26,884 nt of DNA from Phycisphaerales bacterium UBA2402. GTDB taxonomy: Bacteria; Planctomycetota; Phycisphaerae; Phycisphaerales; UBA1924. This document shows positions 23,947 through 26,884 of this stretch, piece by piece; within the stretch, counting starts at the first letter, position 1, and each line of letters starts with the position of its first letter. The stretch spans positions 1 through 26,884 of the forward strand of contig DDSA01000013.1 in the NCBI GenBank assembly GCA_002343715.1. Reading direction: 5' to 3'. Below the pieces are notes generated by a model. That model had not been told where the DNA came from, searched no databases, and saw only the letters and a program-made list of their open reading frames with translations. Both the position numbers and the translations under genes were made by a program.

Positions 23947-24465
23947 ATGAACGAGACCCATGACCATCCCTCGGTTCGAGTGCGTTCCGCGGAACCCGAC
24001 GATATACCGCTTCTCTGCGGCCTGATCCGCGACCTCGCGGTGTATGAGAAACTCGAGCACGAGTGCCGCGCCGATGAAGCCGGTCTCGCGGCGGCCCTCT
24101 TCGGGCCGATGCCCATCGTGGGCGCGCTCATCGGAGAGGTCGACGGCAAGCCCGAGGGCTTCGCGTTGTATTTCACGAACTTCTCGACGTTTTTATGCAA
24201 ACCCGGGCTATACCTCGAAGACCTCTTCGTGCGGCCGGGTGTTCGCGGGAAAGGTCTGGGCAAGGCCCTGCTCACCCGCCTCGCCCGACTGGCGGTAGAC
24301 CGCGGCTGCGGACGACTCGAATGGAGCGTGCTGGATTGGAACGAGCCGGCGCTGGGGTTCTATCGCTCGCTGGGCGCGGTGCCGATGAGCGAGTGGACCG
24401 TTCAACGCCTCTGCGGCCCGGCGCTGGAGAAGGTCGCGGCGATGTCTCCCAATCAAGCGGAATGA
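23947..24465 (+). CDS. GNAT acetyltransferase, spermidine/thialysine (SSAT) type
   Basis: 172 residues. It carries the hallmarks of the SSAT-like branch of GNAT enzymes: DIPLLCGLIRDLAVYEKLEH near the N-terminus, YFTNFSTFLCKPGLYLEDLF, the acetyl-CoA loop RPGVRGKGLGKALL, and WSVLDWNEPALGFYRSLGA. The family transfers acetyl groups to small diamines or thialysine. The exact substrate cannot be fixed from sequence. It starts 1 nt after the CvpA stop and ends 3 nt before the asparaginase-family gene, so it belongs to the same transcript. Confidence 0.88.
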   Translation: MNETHDHPSVRVRSAEPDDIPLLCGLIRDLAVYEKLEHECRADEAGLAAALFGPMPIVGALIGEVDGKPEGFALYFTNFSTFLCKPGLYLEDLFVRPGVRGKGLGKALLTRLARLAVDRGCGRLEWSVLDWNEPALGFYRSLGAVPMSEWTVQRLCGPALEKVAAMSPNQAE

Positions 24466-24468
24466 GCT

Positions 24469-25482
24469 ATGCCCACCCAACCCCCGATCCTTGTCGCTTC
24501 CTGGAACGGCGCCCCGGCCACACGGCTGGCCGCGAAACTCCACGCCGCCGGCATGCCCCTGCTCGACGCGATCGTTGAAGGGATCGGTCTCGTCGAAGAC
24601 GACCCCGAGGAACTCTCCGTCGGGTACGGCGGTTTGCCGAATGAAGAAGGTGAAGTGGAACTCGACGCCGCGGTCATGGACGGGCCGAGGCACAAGGCCG
24701 GCGCGGTGGCGGGGCTTCGCCGGTACAGGCGCGCCGCGGCGGTGGCGAGGGAGGTGCTGCGACGCACAGACCACGCGCTGCTGGTGGGTGAGGGGGCATC
24801 GCGGTTCGCCCGTCAGTGCGGATTCACGGAGGAGAATCTCCTGACTCCGAAATCGCGTGAAGCGTGGTTGAACTGGAAGGCCGAACTCTCGCCCAGGGAT
24901 GGATGGATCTCGCCCGACGAATCGGCGAGTGACTTCGGTCACGCCCGCTGGGCCGGCCTTCAGGGGAACCCGACGCCCGGCGGTCCGCCGGAAGCCAACC
25001 AACCACCCCGCGTCCCGTTCACTTATGGCACCATCCATGTCTCGGGGCGAGATTCAGAGGGGAATCTCTACGCCTGCACCAGCACGAGCGGGCTGTCGTA
25101 CAAGATCCCCGGTCGGGTCGGTGATTCCCCTCTCGTCGGCGCGGGCATTTACACCGACAACCAGTTTGGCTCTGCCGGAGCAACGGGGCGCGGGGAATCC
25201 GCGCTGCACAACTGCGCCGCGTTCGACACCGTGCGGTTCATGGAGTCTGGACGAACGGCCACCGAAGCATGCTTCGAGGTCCTGCGCCGCATCGCGGCCC
25301 GCACTCACGAAGCGCGGCTCAAGAACTCCAACGGACAGCCGAAGTTCAACGTAACGCTCTATGCCATTCGTAAAGACGGTGAAGTCGGGGCGGCGTCTAT
25401 GCATGAGGGGTATGAGTTTATAACCCAAATAGGGGATATTACGAGAACCGTACCCGCCTCGTCGATATTTTGTAAACTTTGA
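24469..25482 (+). CDS. Glycosylasparaginase / isoaspartyl peptidase family hydrolase
   Basis: 337 residues. An N-terminal nucleophile hydrolase that self-cleaves before a threonine. The expected site is Gly187-Thr188 in FTYGTIHVSG. Downstream family motifs are ACTSTSGLSYKIPGRVGDSP and GAGIYTDNQFGSAGATGRGE. The order and the GYGGLPNEEGEVELDAAVMD segment (52-71) match N4-(beta-N-acetylglucosaminyl)-L-asparaginase more closely than plain L-asparaginase. It removes Asn from glyco-asparagine or cleaves isoaspartyl peptides. No signal peptide, so a cytoplasmic role is likely. Last gene of the plus-strand run. Confidence 0.9.
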   Translation: MPTQPPILVASWNGAPATRLAAKLHAAGMPLLDAIVEGIGLVEDDPEELSVGYGGLPNEEGEVELDAAVMDGPRHKAGAVAGLRRYRRAAAVAREVLRRTDHALLVGEGASRFARQCGFTEENLLTPKSREAWLNWKAELSPRDGWISPDESASDFGHARWAGLQGNPTPGGPPEANQPPRVPFTYGTIHVSGRDSEGNLYACTSTSGLSYKIPGRVGDSPLVGAGIYTDNQFGSAGATGRGESALHNCAAFDTVRFMESGRTATEACFEVLRRIAARTHEARLKNSNGQPKFNVTLYAIRKDGEVGAASMHEGYEFITQIGDITRTVPASSIFCKL

Positions 25483-25533
25483 TCCGACAAGAACTTGGAT
25501 ATCAAAATGACAGTTCAGAAGAACGAATTGGGC

Positions 25534-25561
25534 TTGACACCCCGCCTTCATTTGCTATTCT
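25534..25561 (+). promoter_or_regulatory. Promoter of the cobalamin-riboswitch transcript
   Basis: TTGACA (25534-25539, perfect -35), a 16-nt spacer and TATTCT (25556-25561). The predicted start near 25568 coincides with the first base of riboswitch stem P1, which strongly supports the assignment. Confidence 0.7.
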
Positions 25562-25568
25562 GAAGGTC

Positions 25569-25804
25569 TCTTCGGTGCCGGGGACTGGCTTGGTGCCCCG
25601 GTGAAAAGGGAAGTGCGGTGAAAAACCGCCGCGGACGCGCCGCCGTAACGGGTGCTGATGCGGGTTCATGCGGATCAGGAATTGCCATTGCGGCGAGACC
25701 ATCCGCGGCCACTGATGGGTCAGTTTGCGAAGCCCTACATGGGCAGCGAACACCATCGGGAAGGCGAACCCCGCGAAGCCCGGAGCCGGAAGACCTGCCG
25801 AAGA
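25569..25804 (+). promoter_or_regulatory. Cobalamin (adenosylcobalamin-type) riboswitch
   Basis: Binds coenzyme B12 in the nascent mRNA and usually switches expression off. Seen here: P1 closing stem TCTTCGG (25569-25575) with CCGAAGA (25798-25804). The conserved GGTGAAAAGGGAAGTGCGGT core is followed by CCGCCGTAACGG. The GCCACTG box is at 25708-25714 and GGGAAGGCG near 25758. The B12 box AGCCGGAAGACCTGCC (25784-25799) is one or two bases from consensus. Length about 236 nt is normal for the class. An open frame crossing it is a GC-rich artefact. It sits 200 nt upstream of the secreted protein gene at 26012. Confidence 0.93.
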
Positions 25805-25816
25805 AGCGTATCGGAT

Positions 25817-25858
25817 GGCCCTCGCGGGCCTGTGTGCGTGAGGTGGAGGAGACCTCAC
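25817..25858 (+). promoter_or_regulatory. Two hairpins after the riboswitch (possible expression platform)
   Basis: Hairpin 1: GGCCC-TCGC-GGGCC (25817-25830). Hairpin 2: GTGAGGT (25838-25844), loop GGAGGAG (25845-25851), ACCTCAC (25852-25858). Neither is followed by a T-tract. The second holds a Shine-Dalgarno-like loop but no start codon lies at the right distance. The 150-nt leader from 25859 to 26011 shows no other clear element. Confidence 0.35.
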
Positions 25859-26011
25859 AAAGCAGGCAAGGGTCCCGGCGAACCGCTCGGCGAAACCGTC
25901 TCCACGCCGCGCCTCCCGGAATCTTCACCGCGTCACGGCCTTTCAGGGTTTTCCTGGGGACCGATCCCGCGCGAATCGGGGTCGAGCCGCTGTTCGCGGC
26001 AGAGAGAGACC

Positions 26012-26833
26012 GTGCGCACGACATTCTTTGTTTTTGTGATGTCGTCTTCCGTTTCGGCGTTCGGCGCTGATCCGTTCGCGGATCGTGTGGTGGAGTACGA
26101 GCCCGGAGCCGGAGTGACCGCTCCGTACAATGTTCCGACAATGGCGCTCGGCTCGCCCGAACGTTTTACCGGTGAGGGTGTCTTTCCGAGCGCGGTGACC
26201 CCGTTCAATCCACCGTTCAATCCCGATGAGATCGTGAGCATCGGCGCGGGCGGTTGGCTGACCGTGGCGTTCGATGAGCCGGTGGTCAACGACCCGCTCA
26301 ACCCGTTCGGGATCGATCTGCTCATCTTCGGGAATGCCTTTTTCATCGATGCCTCATACCCCGACGGCGTTGCGCTGGGTCTTTTCGGCGGCTCTCGCGC
26401 GGGACGGGTCGAGGTCAGCCCAGACGGCAACGAATGGCGCGATATCTTCGGAGTGCAGCCGGTAGGCATGTTCCCGAACATGGGCTACGCGGACATAACC
26501 GACCCGTACTCACTGGTTGCCGGTGCTCTTCCGACGGACTTCACCAAACCCGTGAACCCCGCCTTCGATCCCTTCGGAAAGACCTACGCCGAACTCGTCT
26601 CCGGGTACGCCGGCTCGGGTGGAGGCGTAGGGATCGACCTGGCATCCACGGGTTTCGCGGCGATTTCCTACGTCCGCATCAGCAACGCGGGCGGTATGTT
26701 CTCTATCGATGCGATCAGCGATGTCGCGCCCGTCCCCACACCGGGCGTGCCGCTGATGCTGGGCTGCGCCGGCGCGCTGATGGCGCGCCGGCGCCGGCCC
26801 TACCGCGATTCTCCGCGGCGCGAGGGCAGATAG
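26012..26833 (+). CDS. Secreted, PEP-CTERM-like surface protein under cobalamin riboswitch control
   Basis: 273 residues from GTG 26012. Signal peptide RTTFFVFVMSSSVSAFGA, likely cut before or near Asp20. The core (about 75-240) has GAGGWLTVAFDEPV, IDLLIFGNAFF and GRVEVSPDGNEWRDIFG. From memory, this 'GG.....F.....D...FGNAF....V.VS.DG..W.D..G' pattern is that of cell-surface proteins found in B12-uptake loci of Bacteroidetes; not verified here. The tail VPTPGVPLMLGCAGALMARR plus more Arg resembles PEP-CTERM sorting signals: a Pro-rich motif, hydrophobic helix and basic end. The start is the only one that gives a signal peptide; only a weak purine-rich site precedes it. Capture of corrinoids at the cell surface is the inferred role. 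Confidence 0.78.
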   Translation: MRTTFFVFVMSSSVSAFGADPFADRVVEYEPGAGVTAPYNVPTMALGSPERFTGEGVFPSAVTPFNPPFNPDEIVSIGAGGWLTVAFDEPVVNDPLNPFGIDLLIFGNAFFIDASYPDGVALGLFGGSRAGRVEVSPDGNEWRDIFGVQPVGMFPNMGYADITDPYSLVAGALPTDFTKPVNPAFDPFGKTYAELVSGYAGSGGGVGIDLASTGFAAISYVRISNAGGMFSIDAISDVAPVPTPGVPLMLGCAGALMARRRRPYRDSPRREGR

Positions 26834-26884
26834 AGAGAGTGCGTGCGGCGTGCCGACAGGTGCGTCGCGCGTTTGAAGTTCGAG

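Noticed and set aside
25652..26011. Extension of the last gene upstream through the riboswitch
   Set aside because: The translated extension is low-complexity Arg/Pro-rich, covers the conserved aptamer, and would bury the signal peptide.

Overview
The window is GC-rich, densely coding bacterial DNA. It most likely comes from a planctomycete of the class Phycisphaerae. That placement is an inference from gene style: secreted proteins ending in tandem dockerin-like DxNxDGGxDG repeats, a prepilin-like protein with an H-X9-DG tail motif, HAF repeats, a PEP-CTERM-like tail, and scarce Shine-Dalgarno sites. No rRNA, tRNA, CRISPR array, insertion sequence or phage gene was seen.

Layout. (1) 1-810: 3' part of clpX, starting exactly at its GYVG pore loop. 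(2) 945-5691, minus strand: a probable operon rsfS > aroB > a ParA ATPase fused to a CBM48/AMPK-type glycogen-binding domain > a protein that looks like a MinD-type ATPase without its P-loop. (3) 5853-8364, plus: endonuclease IV, a TPR lipoprotein and QueF. (4) 8371-11703: an orphan prepilin-like protein (minus), then a secreted dockerin-like protein and a secreted coiled-coil protein (both plus) that ends at a strong terminator. (5) 11802-14484: an ICMT-type membrane methyltransferase (plus), a double ACT-domain protein and a NhaD/CitMHS-type antiporter (both minus). (6) 14533-19998: three family-2 glycosyltransferases and a GT-C-like polytopic membrane protein, a small glycan-assembly neighbourhood. 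(7) 20000-21349: a secreted HAF-repeat protein with the same dockerin-like tail as the one at 9517. (8) 21639-25482, plus: a tightly packed run of orphan Opp/Dpp-type ABC ATPase, a frameshifted PAT-like acetyltransferase, a CvpA-like membrane protein, an SSAT-like acetyltransferase and a glycosylasparaginase-family hydrolase. (9) 25534-26833: promoter, cobalamin riboswitch, and a secreted protein with a PEP-CTERM-like tail that resembles surface proteins of B12-uptake loci.

The most notable items are the ParA-CBM48 fusion with its degenerate MinD-like partner, and the cobalamin riboswitch that controls a probable surface corrinoid-capture protein. The remainder is mostly housekeeping and envelope functions. 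Start codons are uncertain for several genes; alternatives are given.
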